A stretch of DNA of 64,000 nucleotides from Saururus chinensis (taxonomy: Eukaryota > Streptophyta > Magnoliopsida > Piperales > Saururaceae): assembly GCA_035235625.1 (NCBI GenBank), contig CP141145.1, forward strand, positions 5,518,001 through 5,582,000, given 5' to 3'. Every line of letters starts with the position of its first letter. Within the stretch, counting starts at the first letter, position 1. A program made the translations under genes and the position numbers. Shown here in pieces: positions 22,561 through 33,600 of this stretch. The notes under the pieces are model-generated. The model did not search any database. It was not told where the DNA came from and was given only the letters and a program-made list of their open reading frames with translations.

Positions 22561-23229
22561 CTCCTTGAGAGGGATGTTCATTCATTCCTAGCTGCAAAAT
22601 CAGTTTACTAGCGGCAAAGTTTAGTTACTTCTTACATTGGAGCCAGTTCTCCTCCTAGAGTCTAAATCTATTTCCTTCAACTAATCATGATTCTCCATCT
22701 AGTGATATCCTTTAGATCTTGAGATCTTTGTGGTTATGTTGTCTTGTGACTTCCATCACTCAACAGTATCAATTCCTATGATTCCTTGTCATCTTGTAAC
22801 AATGTTTTCATTTAGTAACGATGCATGAATATATGTGGTTTTTACATCTTGCTTAGTAATTGTGGAAAGACTCATGCATCTTTCGATGGGTCCATATTAG
22901 ATTCAGAGTAATGGGTAGTAACATACCGCAATTTTGGAGAAAGTTAGACTTACAGTTATTAAATGGTTCTCAAACCTTTTCTTAGTAATGTTGTAATAAG
23001 GCACTTGATTACCATTTTACAAATTGTTATTTTATCTTTGATATTTATTTGTAGTTGTCAAGAATCCTTGTATGTTACAATCACATTCATTTTCATTTAT
23101 TTAATGTAATGAGTGGTGATGTGTTTGATAAATGTCTCAGGTGATGAGAGGAATGCAAAGCTCTTCAGGGAAGTTGGTGGACTGACATGACCGGTGAGTG
23201 GGTGAGGCTTGACAGTTCGGAGCAATGAT
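22561..23229. other. Probable transposon remnant, unassigned
   Basis: Continues from the dispersed repeat. Short peptide-like stretches occur but no domain could be assigned with confidence. Confidence 0.25.
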
Positions 23230-23480
23230 CAACTGAAAGGGATAGAGGAGAGGAAATTTTGAAAGAGTAAAGTGAGGAGGAAGAGGATGAAAGGGCTCCA
23301 TCTAAGGATGGGGCTCAGTCTGGGGATGGGGAAGGCAATGGGACATGGCATGTGGAATGGGATGGGGCAGGATATGAGGCAAGAGATGGGGCTGAGGATG
23401 GACCTAAGGTAGGTGTTGAACCAGGGACTGAAGAAGGGATAGTGGAAGGGGCAGTGGAGACTCAACTTCTAGGAAGCATT
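23230..23480. repeat. Purine-rich GGGATGGGG stretch
   Basis: Runs of GATGGGGCT, GGGGATGGGG and GGAAGGGG make the plus strand strongly purine-rich. In one plus frame it reads as a Gly/Asp/Glu-rich peptide. The 78-codon reverse frame is a composition artefact. Confidence 0.5.
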
Positions 23481-23485
23481 TTTCA

Positions 23486-23668
23486 GCTTCCCACTAACAA
23501 TAAGCTAAGTATAAGCTACGCATGAGAGCCCTTAATATTTAAGATCGACAACATACACACTAGCTCATGTTAGACCAATGCTAACATCTGCTAGTATGTG
23601 CATTGTCAATCTCGTGGATGAAGAGTAGTCATGCGTAGCTTATACTTGGCTCATTGTTAGTGGGGAGC
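23486..23668. mobile_element. 183-bp foldback MITE
   Basis: Nearly the whole segment is one inverted repeat. Left arm GCTTCCCACTAACAATAAGC...AAGTATAAGCTACGCATGA is answered by TCATGCGTAGCTTATACTTG...ATTGTTAGTGGGGAGC. The arms meet at CATGTTAGACCAATGCTAAC with a few unpaired bases. Pairing is excellent in the outer 45 bp and weaker inside. No obvious target duplication could be fixed. A transcript would form a long hairpin. Confidence 0.8.
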
Positions 23669-24100
23669 AAGAAAACTCTTCCAAAATTTCAATAGATTAT
23701 GAACCAGATCAATGTCAAGGAAGCCCATCCACTTCCATAGTTTATTCCAATGAATAAAAAACTCTTGCCTGAAATTCTATCAAACCTTGAGGGGTCTAAA
23801 AGATAAGGTTGTAGAATGTTAGAGGAGGTGGCAAGGCTGAAGAAGAAGGTAGACAATGAGCATGGTGACAGTCATTGGATAGAGGAAAGGGATAAGGGAA
23901 TCTAGATAATCCTTGCCATGAGACCATGAACGGGTACTTCCTATAAGATCTTTTAATTTATTTCCTTTTTATTTGTGTAAAATTGTTTGTTTTGGTTTGA
24001 TTTGATTTTCCTCGAGGTAACAACTTAGTTTAATTATAAATTTCTTAAGGTTTAATTTTATTTTAGTTTATAATATTAGTGTCAAGCTTAATTCACCTAA
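23669..24100. other. Unassigned, gene-poor
   Basis: A short Glu/Lys-rich plus-frame stretch at 23815-23910 is interrupted by stops. Nothing recognised. Confidence 0.25.
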
Positions 24101-25390
24101 TTTTTACCTATTTAAATGCATTTTATTTCTATATTTTCTTGGTCAAAGAAGCGGCCCCACCGTGGGACCTACATCCATGTGGGATGGCATGCTACTTGTT
24201 TCAGCCGCCAACCTTCTATTGATTTGTCTAACTGGGCTTAATTACGATTAAATTCATTTTTGAGTCAAATGTATACTTAAATTGTGACTTAGGGAGGATT
24301 TTCCTATTCTCTAACTTAATTCAATTCCCACCCCACAAGCCCTTACTATAAAAAGAAAACCCTAGACCATTTGTTAAATGCAGAAGGGATGAGCTTAGGA
24401 CGGAGGCTAGGCTCTAACCCTATTTCCCAAAGGAGAAACCCTTCTTAAGGTAAGATTTTCTCTTAATCACTCCTTAATGCTTTCGATATTTAGTATAATC
24501 ATCTTATTCTTCACTTCTCTTAATTGGATTCTTAGTTTCCCTCCATCAAGATTATATTTTTTATTCTGATTAAGAACCCTAATTTATGTTATTTTCATTT
24601 TTAACCTAAAGAGGTATTGAATATATCATTCCTATGTTAATTTGAATCTATTGGGTAGTTTTTGATTATGACTAACTAAAAAGCACTAATTTTTAGGTAG
24701 AATTTTTTGAGGTTTAAGTTCGTTCAAGGGATTCACAATATTAATGAGCCCTATTGTGCATGTGTGTTTTAAATTATGAATGAGCCTATGATGCACAGGT
24801 GGTGTGAATGTGAACATGGAATGTGATTTAACTCATGATGCACATGTGTAGATAAGGGACATGTTATGCATGTTTAAATTAATTTTTATGAAAAGAATGC
24901 ATGTGGTGTTATCATGAACTTATGTTTCTTTTTAAAACTCTTAATGAGTTAAACTTACCCCTATTTTCTTTGTAGTTTTATTTTGGGATTGTATGATATG
25001 TCATGCACGTGTTCCAAATGGTCTTTATGTCAAGCTTGAGGATGGGCATGCTCCATGAGGGGGGCAAGATGTTTGGGTTGTTTTAGACTTATATCATGTG
25101 ACATGTTGATCTTAGACTTGGCTTTATTACATAATTTGGATAACCTATGATGGCTTTAGATGTGTTGTAGCCTAAGGGCTTGTGACTATGCTTATTATAG
25201 ATGTTGTGGGTATTGTGTTGGACTAAGATTGATAATTAATCTCTTTTACCTTCCAATATTTGCTTTTCACAAACGGCACATGTTGTGTACTTCGATGAGA
25301 ACTCAAGATGGGTTAGTCTTTAACTTCATTGCGCCGTGTCTCACCTTCTTTGACCAGGTTTGATCAAAGGGGGTGTGGCAAGGCGTGACA
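24101..25390 (+). mobile_element. LTR-like segment with TATA box (Ty3/Gypsy type)
   Basis: Contains GGCCCCACCGTGGGACC (24153 on), a TATA-like ACTATAAAAAGAAAACCC (about 24346) and an end GGTGTGGCAAGGCGTGACA at 25390, resembling the GGTGTGACA ends of Tekay-type LTRs. The 5' boundary is not identified; the start given is approximate. No primer site follows, so it is a solo or broken LTR. Fossil. Confidence 0.45.
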
Positions 25391-26317
25391 CTGCTACACT
25401 CCTCATAGAAGACCCCTTTTCCTTAATATGGATGAGATGTTTTTCTATCCACTGGTGCCACTCATGTTAGTAAATTTATGTTTAGTTGTATGCTTGACAT
25501 CTGAATTAATCATTGTATGACCTATGCACCAAACTACAAAACTGCCAAACTACTACTTTTCCCCCCCAAAGCTAATGCAATGTAGAACACTAATTATAAT
25601 TCAATAGTTTGGATTTGTAGTAGGATGAGAAAGACACGATGGAAGTGGACCATGGTAATGTTGCATCTTGCGCAGCAAATGGTGTTGACCATGTTCAAAT
25701 GGAAGGGCATTTTTGAGAGAGACAACAGGTTCTAGAGAGACAATCACAACAAAGGAGGGTGGAGCTAAAGGGAAAGTAGAGGAATTTGTCTCTAGAATAT
25801 TATTTTTGTTAATGGAAATAGTGGGGGCAAAGATTTTTTGAGTTGAAGATTGTGCATTGAAGGGAAAGCAATGAGACTTTCCCAACAATTAACATTTTTA
25901 GCCGAGGCTAGAGTAGATGAGCCTTCACAACCGAAGGTAGTGGACAAAAACTTGGAAAATGCAAGGGTGGCAAGGACAATGTGTACACAGGTAAGACCAT
26001 GTTCCAGAAGCCATCATACACCGGCCCACTAGAGAAGAAGAAATAGAAGACTTCCACTGCTGATGAGGGCACTCAAGCGAAAGAGGGAGAAATTGGCCCA
26101 AGCAGGAACAAGCCCTAGAGCTAGTGGACATTCTACCTATTGCAATGATTGATAGGCCAATAGATCAAAGGTTGAGCTAGATGGCAGGAAGATGAAAAAA
26201 TTCGAGGATATTTGAGGTTCTTCACTTGGGTAAATTGTATGCCAACTGGTTGTTTGGCAAGAGTGATAAGGACAAGTTGAGAGCCTTTGATGAGAGCACG
26301 GGCTTGGAATGAGTTCA
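25391..26317. other. Unassigned stretch before the Athila-like remnant
   Basis: Overlapping short frames on both strands with no recognised domain. It may belong to the coding part of the element whose protease end lies at 26318, but no motif shows this. Confidence 0.25.
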
Positions 26318-26484
26318 TTAGGAATGGGGTGATGACAATGTCTTTTGGGAACATGAAAGTGAGGCTTAATATGTTTATCGCATCTAACTACTTACCTACT
26401 GAAGGTGATGCTAAATGTTTTATGGTTGATCAATTTGAGGAATTAGTTAAGGAAAGCCCTTCCTTTATCACTTATGCAATATGA
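26318..26484 (+). mobile_element. Athila-like protease-end remnant (copy A)
   Basis: The plus frame carries NGVMTMSFGNMKVRLNMF, the conserved end of the retroviral-type aspartic protease region of plant Athila-like Ty3/Gypsy elements. The same motif occurs at 34393-34470. It is a broken fossil fragment. Confidence 0.75.
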
Positions 26485-27955
26485 CCTTGAGAGGTACCTA
26501 TGTCAATCTCCACTACCCTCTATAAAGGATTTGAGTGTGTTGGCATTGTCTAGCTGAAGATATTAAACTTAGTGCTTCTTGGGAAGTAACCCATATTTTT
26601 GATATGTTTCTTTTCCCTTTATTTTGATTATTTACTTAATTTAGATTTTATTTACTTATTTTTTTGTTCTTTTCTTTTATTTCTTAATGTATTTTTTGTT
26701 TCTCTTATAAGAGTGGTATTTTAGGTCAGCATTAGCTCATCTCATGTTTGTATCACTTTCCTTCTCAATCTTTTATACATGGCTTTCAGATTAGTGGATT
26801 AGATCTTTTGTTGTTGCACTCATGTGATATGTTTCCTTCCCAATTTTACTTATTCTTGTCGTTGTAGTATTTATATTATTTAACTTTGTGAACAAAGTTA
26901 GGTTTAGGTTTGGGGGTGTAGGAAGATATTTTTACTTTTTTCTTTATTTCTTTTTATGTCATTTTTATTTCTTATTTATTTTAATTCATATCTCTATTTT
27001 TAAAGAGACCAATTCCATGTAGAAAGTGTAAGTAAATTAATTAAGAGATAAAAGCAATTGATTTAAGTAATTTTTGTTCTATTTTCATCATCTTGGATGG
27101 TTGTTCTTGTATTTGTCAATCACATTGTAAACACTTGAAACATGTAGAAATATAATTTCAAGATTTGTTTCAAGGAATTCTAGTGGGATATATTTAACCA
27201 AACATATTTTTGAAAACATGGTACACTCTAGTAATTTCTATTGTTTCTAGAGATTGATGTTTGACTATTGCTTGAAATACTTGAAAAGAATAAAATAAAA
27301 AATTGAAAAAAATAGAATTGAGATAAAAAAAATGAACAAAGGTTTGTTTTCCTTTTTACTTAGTAACCAGCCCTCATGCATAAGCAAGCATAGGGGTTCA
27401 CATCAAAAGGTGGAAGGTTGAAATAAATTTTATTTATTACTTGCTTTGTTTGGTAGCCTTTATAGTTTAAGTTATTAAGCCCGAAGGGTGTTTCAATACC
27501 TAATGCCTTGAGTTAATTAGATTGAGAACAAATGTTTGTTTCTCTTTGTACTGGGTAAATGGGCCTCGTGCCTAGGTAAATATAGGGGTTCAAGTCAAAA
27601 GGTGGAAGGTTAAAATAAATTCCTTCTATTACTTCTTAGTTTTGTTGATTTTATAGTGAAAGTTATTAAGTCCGAGCAGTGTATCAACACTTAGTGCCTT
27701 CAACCAATTGGATTAGGGACACTAGGTAATACTTATTACACGGACTGTTTAGAAAACTTAAGAGAACTAAGCATTGCACTAGTCATAATATGAGGTACAC
27801 TATGCTCTTATTCTTTATAATTGACTGAAATAAAATTAAAAAGAAAGGCCATTGCATGATGATTTATTGTGATATGTTAACGGTCAAAGATTGTCATTGA
27901 TGTATTTTTGAGTTAGCAAATTTAACAAGCTTAGTTAATGGTCCCATTAAGATAT
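26485..27955 (+). mobile_element. Athila-like 3' noncoding region (copy A)
   Basis: Directly after the protease remnant comes TTAAACTTAGTGCTTCTTGG (26563 on), the motif that in full Athila elements lies after the pol genes. GTTTGGGGGTGT follows at 26909. The region is collinear with 34650-35915. A 192-bp internal tandem duplication (TAGGGGTTCA..TCAAAAGGTGGAAGGTT at 27391 and 27583) occurs here and not in copy B. Non-coding. Confidence 0.7.
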
Positions 27956-28868
27956 GTCCTTTTGGAGTTGTGGCTACTTTCAAACTCTCAAACCTCACTG
28001 ATAAGGCTGTCAGACTTGGGTTTTCCCTTATATTGAAAGATAAAACTAGAGAATGACTCCACTCCTTAAAATCAGACACAATTACCATGTAGGCTTAAAT
28101 TGAACAAGAATTTATCAAAAAAATACTTCCCCATAGGAAAGACCAACCAATTGCGCAAGGCTATAACCACTTTTGCTAAGCTTCTAACTGAGCACTTCTA
28201 TGAGAGTTGTGATAGACTTAAGGACCTTCATAGGAAGTGTCTCCATCATTTGTCCTTAAATAACAATTAGTTAAGCAATTTTATGAGGGTCTTATTGAGC
28301 AAAGCCGATATCTTGTTGATGCAATTTGTAGGGTTAGATTTTGGTTAAAAAGTGAGAATGAGGCATGGAAAATTTTCGAGGACTTAAGTGAAAATCATTA
28401 CAATATGCTGCGTTGAATAAGAATGAGAGTGGGCTAACCTCCTCGAATAAGACCCCCTCACTATAGGTGGTTTGTATGAAGTCAAAAACCCAATGAAACT
28501 TTTTTTCAAAGTTGACATATTAAGAAATTAGACTTTTTTTATATTTCAACCCACCAACATGCTCCCCTCACTCAAGATGAATGTGTTATGTGTCTAAATC
28601 TTGTCAATACAATAATTGAGTGCCCTTCAACCTTGAGCTTATTCAAGACCATATGAATGCTACCCATGGGTAGAGAAATCACCATAATTTTTTAGGCTAA
28701 CATCTAACCAATGGGCAATGGGCAACCAACTTCCTAGGCAAACCTTTCAAGGTCCACCAAGCTCATGTGTAACCCCAATACACCCAACCCATTAGGAGTC
28801 TGGATTTTGAAGATAAAGTCTTGACTACCTTCAAGGCCTACAATCTTAATCTCAACTATTTCACTCTC
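27956..28868 (+). mobile_element. Athila-like gag region (left part)
   Basis: Peptide words on the plus strand such as LTDKAVRLGFS, GKTNQLRKAITTF, LIEQSRYLVDA and KSENEAWKIFE follow the order of Athila-type gag (the retrotrans_gag core). The region is decayed. It is cut at 28868 by the solo LTR, and gag sequence resumes at 33437. The CTCTC at 28864-28868 is the target duplication. Confidence 0.75.
28864..28868. other. Target site duplication CTCTC (left)
   Basis: Identical to 33432-33436 on the other side of the solo LTR. Confidence 0.9.
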
Positions 28869-30718
28869 TGTAAGGTCCCTGATTTTTCTACGATTTTCTG
28901 TGATTTTTTTGCTATTTTTCTGGTCATTTTTGGCAGGAAAATGTGACGCTTCGGCTATTCATATTTATGTATTCATACGCTATATTTATACCCGTAGAGT
29001 TGGGTGTGGGGCTTAGTCGCAAGCTGCGGGCCTCGTTGCGCGCTTACGGCGTGAATTTTGGAGCTACAACGCGTAACCGGTGGGTGAACGCGTGTTAGGG
29101 ACATAGATGTAAAAATTAAAAAGATTAACTTATATAAGAAATCCATCGACCGAACGACTTCCAGAAGAAAAAAAAATCACTTCCAGAGAGAAGAGAAAAT
29201 CCGAGCCCATTTCCGGTCGCTCCGTTCTCCCTCCTCTGACATTGGATTCCGGCGGTTCTTGTCAGGATCTGCTTTGCCTCACCACCACAAGTCCGTAGGT
29301 ACCGGCTATGACCGCCGCCACGGCCTCTTCGCTCCTCCACGAGGTACCGAACTTTTCTTTGGGTTTTTCTCTCCTTCAATCCCGTTTTTGAACTATAGGT
29401 GTACGATTTTGACATCGTTTGCGGCCGCTCTCAACTAGACTTATGTTTAGTTGGCTGCTAGGAACCCATAGGTGCTGGCTAGAGCTGCCGCCATGCTTTC
29501 TTCGCTCCGTGGTGAGCTACTGGAACTTTGGTCGGGTTTTGTTTCTACTATTCCATCTCACTGTCCGTGGCATTATTTTGACGCCGGTGGGTTTCCAGTT
29601 GTCGTCCGGCCACTGGTAGGACTCCATCCAGCCTACCTCGACCCAGTGTCGGTAGGGGTTTGTCGTTTCCGACCCCGCCTTGCCCCTATTGCCTTGCTCC
29701 GCCCGATTAGACATTTTGGGTGCATCTCGGGTCGTTGGCGTCAGCAAGCCGTAGGCCATCTAGCCATCATGGGCTCTGCCTCGGCTCGGCGACAGTGAGG
29801 GCCAGCCCCGATTGGCCCGATTATTCTTCCGCTCAGAATGGGCCACTTGTCATTGCCCTATACCGTGCGAGATGCACAGCCGCCCGCACCATGGGTATTG
29901 GTTGTGGGTGGTGATCGGCGATGTTGCCGCTTTGATTGACCACAACTAGGGCCTTAGCCCTGTTGGCTTTTGTGAGCCTTGGGTCATCTCCGTTCAGCCT
30001 CTTCCCTGTCCCTTTGGGTAGCGTGTGCATGTGGCCACGCGTGTGCTTTTTGGGTTTAGGCGCCGCATTCACACCGCTTGACCATCGGTTGGCTTTGCCA
30101 CCGAATGGAGTTGACACAGAGCCGTCCTCCAGCTCTCCTCTATCCTCGAGTGTTGCCCACGCTCTCCACCCTTATGTGGACCTTTGTTGACTGAAATCAT
30201 CACCGTTGGGTGCCGTCCATGGCCGATTTCGACGTCTTGTGGCCGGCTGAGTACGTATTAGCCACTGGCCGATCTTCAGTGAGTACACCCTCGACATCTG
30301 GTCGCACCGCCACATATGTTGGCTTGACTTTTCTCCCGGCCGCCCTAGTGTGCTGCTGTGGATCGCGGGTTTTGCCGCATTGATTTCTGACACCCTGTTT
30401 GGCCGTGATTGTTTCCAGCGCTTCCTAAAACCCTCGGGACAGCAACTCTCTCATCCATGCAATGGTTTTAGCCACCAACTCCACTACCGACGCTGCCACC
30501 ATCGTGTGCTCGCCATCGAACGTCATGATTAGGAGGTAGGGGAGCTTTGAACTCGTAATTTCATGATAGCATGCTTTGAATGAGTAGCAGCATGCTAGGA
30601 TTGTATGATTTCATGCTTTGGATGTTAAGTAACGATTCGATTGCATGATGTGCATGTAAGCATGATGATATGGTATGTTGAAATGCATATGACATGCATG
30701 TTGGCTATAAGTACGTTG

Positions 30719-30985
30719 TATGTATGCATGTGCTAGTGATGGCTAGCATGTATGTTGACGTATGTATGCATGTGCTAGTGATGGCTAGTGTGCATGTTTG
30801 AAGTATGCATGAATGTGTGTGCATGTGCTAGTGATGGCTAGCGTGTATGTTTGACGTATGTATGCTTGTGCTAGTGATGGCTAGCGTGTATGTTTGACGT
30901 ATGTATGCACGTGCTAGTGATGGCTAGCGTGTATGTTTGATGTATGCATGCACTAGTGATGACTAGTGAGCATGTTTGTAAGCTG
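30719..30985. repeat. 43-bp tandem array in solo LTR
   Basis: Six units with GTGCTAGTGATGGCTAG(C/T)G and GTATGTTTGACG. Typical period is 43 bp, with one longer unit. Homologous to the 57-bp array at 3781 in the other plus copy. The 167-codon reverse frame 30871-31374 starts within it and is not a gene. Confidence 0.85.
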
Positions 30986-31731
30986 TGTATGTATGACCGT
31001 ATGTGTATGTTATACGTATGTGTGAGACATACGTATGTATGATGACTATTGCTTATGATATGGTTACGTGTAAGTGTATGTGGGCAGAGGTATGGGCGAT
31101 GGACAATAAGAGGTGACAGAGACTTTGTTTGGATTTGGATAGGGATGTGTAAGTGTATGACGGATGACAGAGGATATGGGTATGACGGGCAAGGATTAGA
31201 ATGGATCGGTTTGGGTTGGATTGTATGTTGGGCAATTGCCAGACAGTAAGAGTGTGCATAATTGTACAAGCATAACATACATATTATGAAGTGAAAAGTA
31301 AGTATAATAAGTGAGATATAAGTAAGAGGGTGACAACTGGGTTGGCTTTGAGGAGTGTTATTTGAGGATGTCAATGTAAGATGATTTGGCCATAAGATGG
31401 ATGGCGAAGTATGTAAGACTGTAAGGGTTTGGTGTACGATGAGTTTTGTCTATGATGTGGACAGGTTAAGTGAAGTCTGCTGCCCTGACGAACTTGGGTT
31501 TCGGATCGGGCTCAGCTTCAGTTTGATCATTCGAGGACTATGAGTTTGTGTGGCATAATTGTATCGCATAATATACTTAATTCAAACTTGAATTATAAGC
31601 ACAACTAATGATAGCATTGTGAGTTTGAGACCTGAGGGTTCGACGGATTAAGTTTCGTGTTTGAGCTGGCCGCTAATGAGTCGGCCGAGCATTTCTCATG
31701 TCTTGCCATGGTGTTTATCCTGCGGGATGTT

Positions 31732-31991
31732 GTCTGTGTGCTGTATAGAGCACCGGACGTCTGATGCTCTGCTGAGAGAGACGTATATTTCTGATTTGGT
31801 CTGCGTGCTGTATAAGCCCAGACGTTTGATGCTCTGTTGAGAGTGATGTACGTTTCTGACTTTGTCTGTGTGTTGTATGAAGCCCAGACGTTTGTTGCTT
31901 TGTTGAGAGCGACATATGTTTTTGATTCGGTCTGTGTGTTGTATAAGCCCAGACGTTTGATGCTCTATTGAGAGTGTTGTATGTTTTCGCC
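31732..31991. repeat. 62-67-bp tandem array in solo LTR
   Basis: Four units start at 31732, 31799, 31864 and 31930 with GTCTG(T/C)GTG(C/T)TGTAT, CCAGACGTTTG and GAGAG(T/C)G words. Confidence 0.85.
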
Positions 31992-32030
31992 CAAGAGTGG
32001 CACTGTATGTTTCTACCCAAGAGTGGCAAT

Positions 32031-32135
32031 GGCACTATAAGACCAATTATGGTGGGCAATTCTCTAGCACTATAAGACCCATTATGGTGGGCGATTCTAT
32101 GGCACTATAAGACCCATTATGGTGGCCAACTGTAT
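32031..32135. repeat. 35-bp tandem array in solo LTR
   Basis: Three exact-length units at 32031, 32066 and 32101: GCACTATAAGACC(C/A)ATTATGG. The CACTATAAGA core is TATA-like, but repetition argues against a promoter reading. Confidence 0.85.
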
Positions 32136-32379
32136 GACCCCTTATGTGTGGGTGTTTATGTTTGCGCGCTCAGGTAAGTAGTATCATGGATCTACTCTTA
32201 CCTGTTTGATCCAGTGCCCCATGAGCATTGGTGTGCCTTACCTTCGAAAAAGTCCATGGCGTCTAGTCACTCTCCGGAGGTTAAGGTGTTGCTCCAGTGG
32301 CATTCTTTTCCATTTCGACGCTGGAGCTTATTAGTAGTAATGAGCTTCAGTGGTCGTTGATATGTGAACGATTATGTGT

Positions 32380-32560
32380 ATGACTATATGAGTATGTGTA
32401 CGACTGTAAGCGTATGAGTATGAGCACTACTGTAAGAGTATGAGCACTATTGTAAGAGTATGAGTATGAGTAAGACTGTACTAGTAAGGTCGTACGAGTA
32501 TGATTGTATGAGTAAGGCCGTACAAGTATGTGTATGTTGTATGAGTAAGCGTACGATGGT
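32380..32560. repeat. Irregular GAGTATGAGTA-type repeat
   Basis: Loose short-period repetition of GTATGAG, GACTGTA and GTACGAGTATG words. The complement occurs around 56440-56740 in the minus copy. Confidence 0.6.
32432..32436. other. Interior of repeat, no separate site
   Basis: Nothing distinct here beyond the irregular repeat; listed only to state that no promoter or splice signal was found in this part of the LTR. Confidence 0.1.
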
Positions 32561-32616
32561 ACGAGTAAGTTTGTAAGACCCTGGATAAGGGTGTTTGTGT
32601 AAGTTTGATTTAATAG

Positions 32617-32784
32617 TATGATTTTGGCATGATGGTGCCTTTGGTATGATTTTGGCATGATGGTGCCTTTGGTATGATGTTGGCACGATGGTGCCTTTGG
32701 TATGATGTTGGCACGATAGTGCATTTGGTATGATTTTGGCACGATGGTGCATTTGGTATGATTTTGGCACGATGGTGCATTTGG
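32617..32784. repeat. 28-bp tandem array, six units
   Basis: Six units of exactly 28 bp start at 32617, 32645, 32673, 32701, 32729 and 32757: TATGATTTTGGCATGATGG then TGCCTTTGG, with G/T and C/T variants. The reverse open frames of 131, 135 and 78 codons read through it and are repeat translations. Confidence 0.95.
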
Positions 32785-33431
32785 TATGTTTGTATGCGTA
32801 TGAGCATGATATTGATATGCCTATCTGTTTCATGTTTGAGTTGCATGAACGCATGTATTTATGAACTTATTGAGTTCACCGTTTGGGATTTCCCCTACTG
32901 GGTATTTTCCTACTGAGTATGAAAATACTCACCCTACTATTTTTAGCCCCGTTGCACGGGAGGTTTTGCAAGTTGTGCGGAGAGCTCCTGGAGATGGATG
33001 CTCGCTTCCGAGGTGGATTGAATCCCTTGGACTCAGGTATATGCTTCACTCACTGCGAGTTTATTTGTGCCACGATCCGATGTATTGGGTGAGACGAGAC
33101 GTTAAGATGTTTATTCTAGACTTTCATTTGGATTAGTCTGTGGACTGTTATGGGACTTGCACTCAGGGATGCCTGGGAGGGATTTGTATTTAAAGTCTAT
33201 GATCATAGCAATTTATTCGCACGTGTGTTTTCGAGTAGCGCCTGATGATATTTGCTTTGGCCGTACGATGTTTGACCGTATGATGATGGAAAATGGATGT
33301 TTAGTGTTTTAAATTATAAACTGTTTTATTAGGTTTTGATTTCGTCATTTTTCTTCCGATTTACAGACGTTATATTGCAAAAATTTTCTGTGAATTTTAA
33401 GGAAAATGTGTGAAAAATCTCGGGCGTTACA

Positions 33432-33436
33432 CTCTC
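33432..33436. other. Target site duplication CTCTC (right)
   Basis: Identical to 28864-28868. Confidence 0.9.
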
Positions 33437-33600
33437 ACACACAATTAGTTGCAAAGCTTGAGGCCCAAATAGGCCAACTAAGTACTGCCATTAATAAGAT
33501 ATAGACGAGTACTTTACCAAGTAAGCCTTTGCAAAACCCTAAGGGTAGGTTTGGAGTAGAGAGAGCCCATTCATCTAATGAACATGTTTAATACATCACT
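33437..33600 (+). mobile_element. Athila-like gag tail (right of solo LTR)
   Basis: The plus frame reads LVAKLEAQIGQLSTAINKI, matching the conserved LExQIGQL(A/S)T segment near the end of Athila-type gag. It continues the gag region interrupted at 28868. Fossil. Confidence 0.75.

Larger units (their letters stand above)
28869..33431 (+). mobile_element. 4.56-kb solo LTR
   Basis: Begins TGTAAGGTCCC and ends GGGCGTTACA (terminal TGTAA/TTACA inverted), flanked by CTCTC on both sides. No primer site, internal genes or second LTR lie between the ends, so this is a solo LTR left by recombination between the two LTRs of one element. It is unusually long and contains a GC-rich first half (to about 30500) followed by at least four tandem arrays. 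A TGAGTAT-GAAA-ATACTCA hairpin sits at 32914. The family is Ty3/Gypsy by inference (Tekay/Del or Tat-type lengths). Related copies: 1140-4440 (plus) and 55763-60100 (minus). Insertion is younger than the Athila-like host element. Confidence 0.88.

Noticed and set aside
30871-31374. Reverse 167-codon open frame
   Set aside because: It starts in the 43-bp array and continues through low-complexity LTR sequence; no domain and not conserved in the other LTR copies.
32031-32135. CACTATAAGA words as promoters
   Set aside because: Three identical spacings of 35 bp show a tandem repeat, not a set of promoters.
32347-32854. Reverse-strand open frames of 131, 135 and 78 codons
   Set aside because: They translate the 28-bp array and the GTATGAG repeat; the periodic peptides (HHRAKIIP and similar) follow from unit length not being a problem for the frame, not from a gene.
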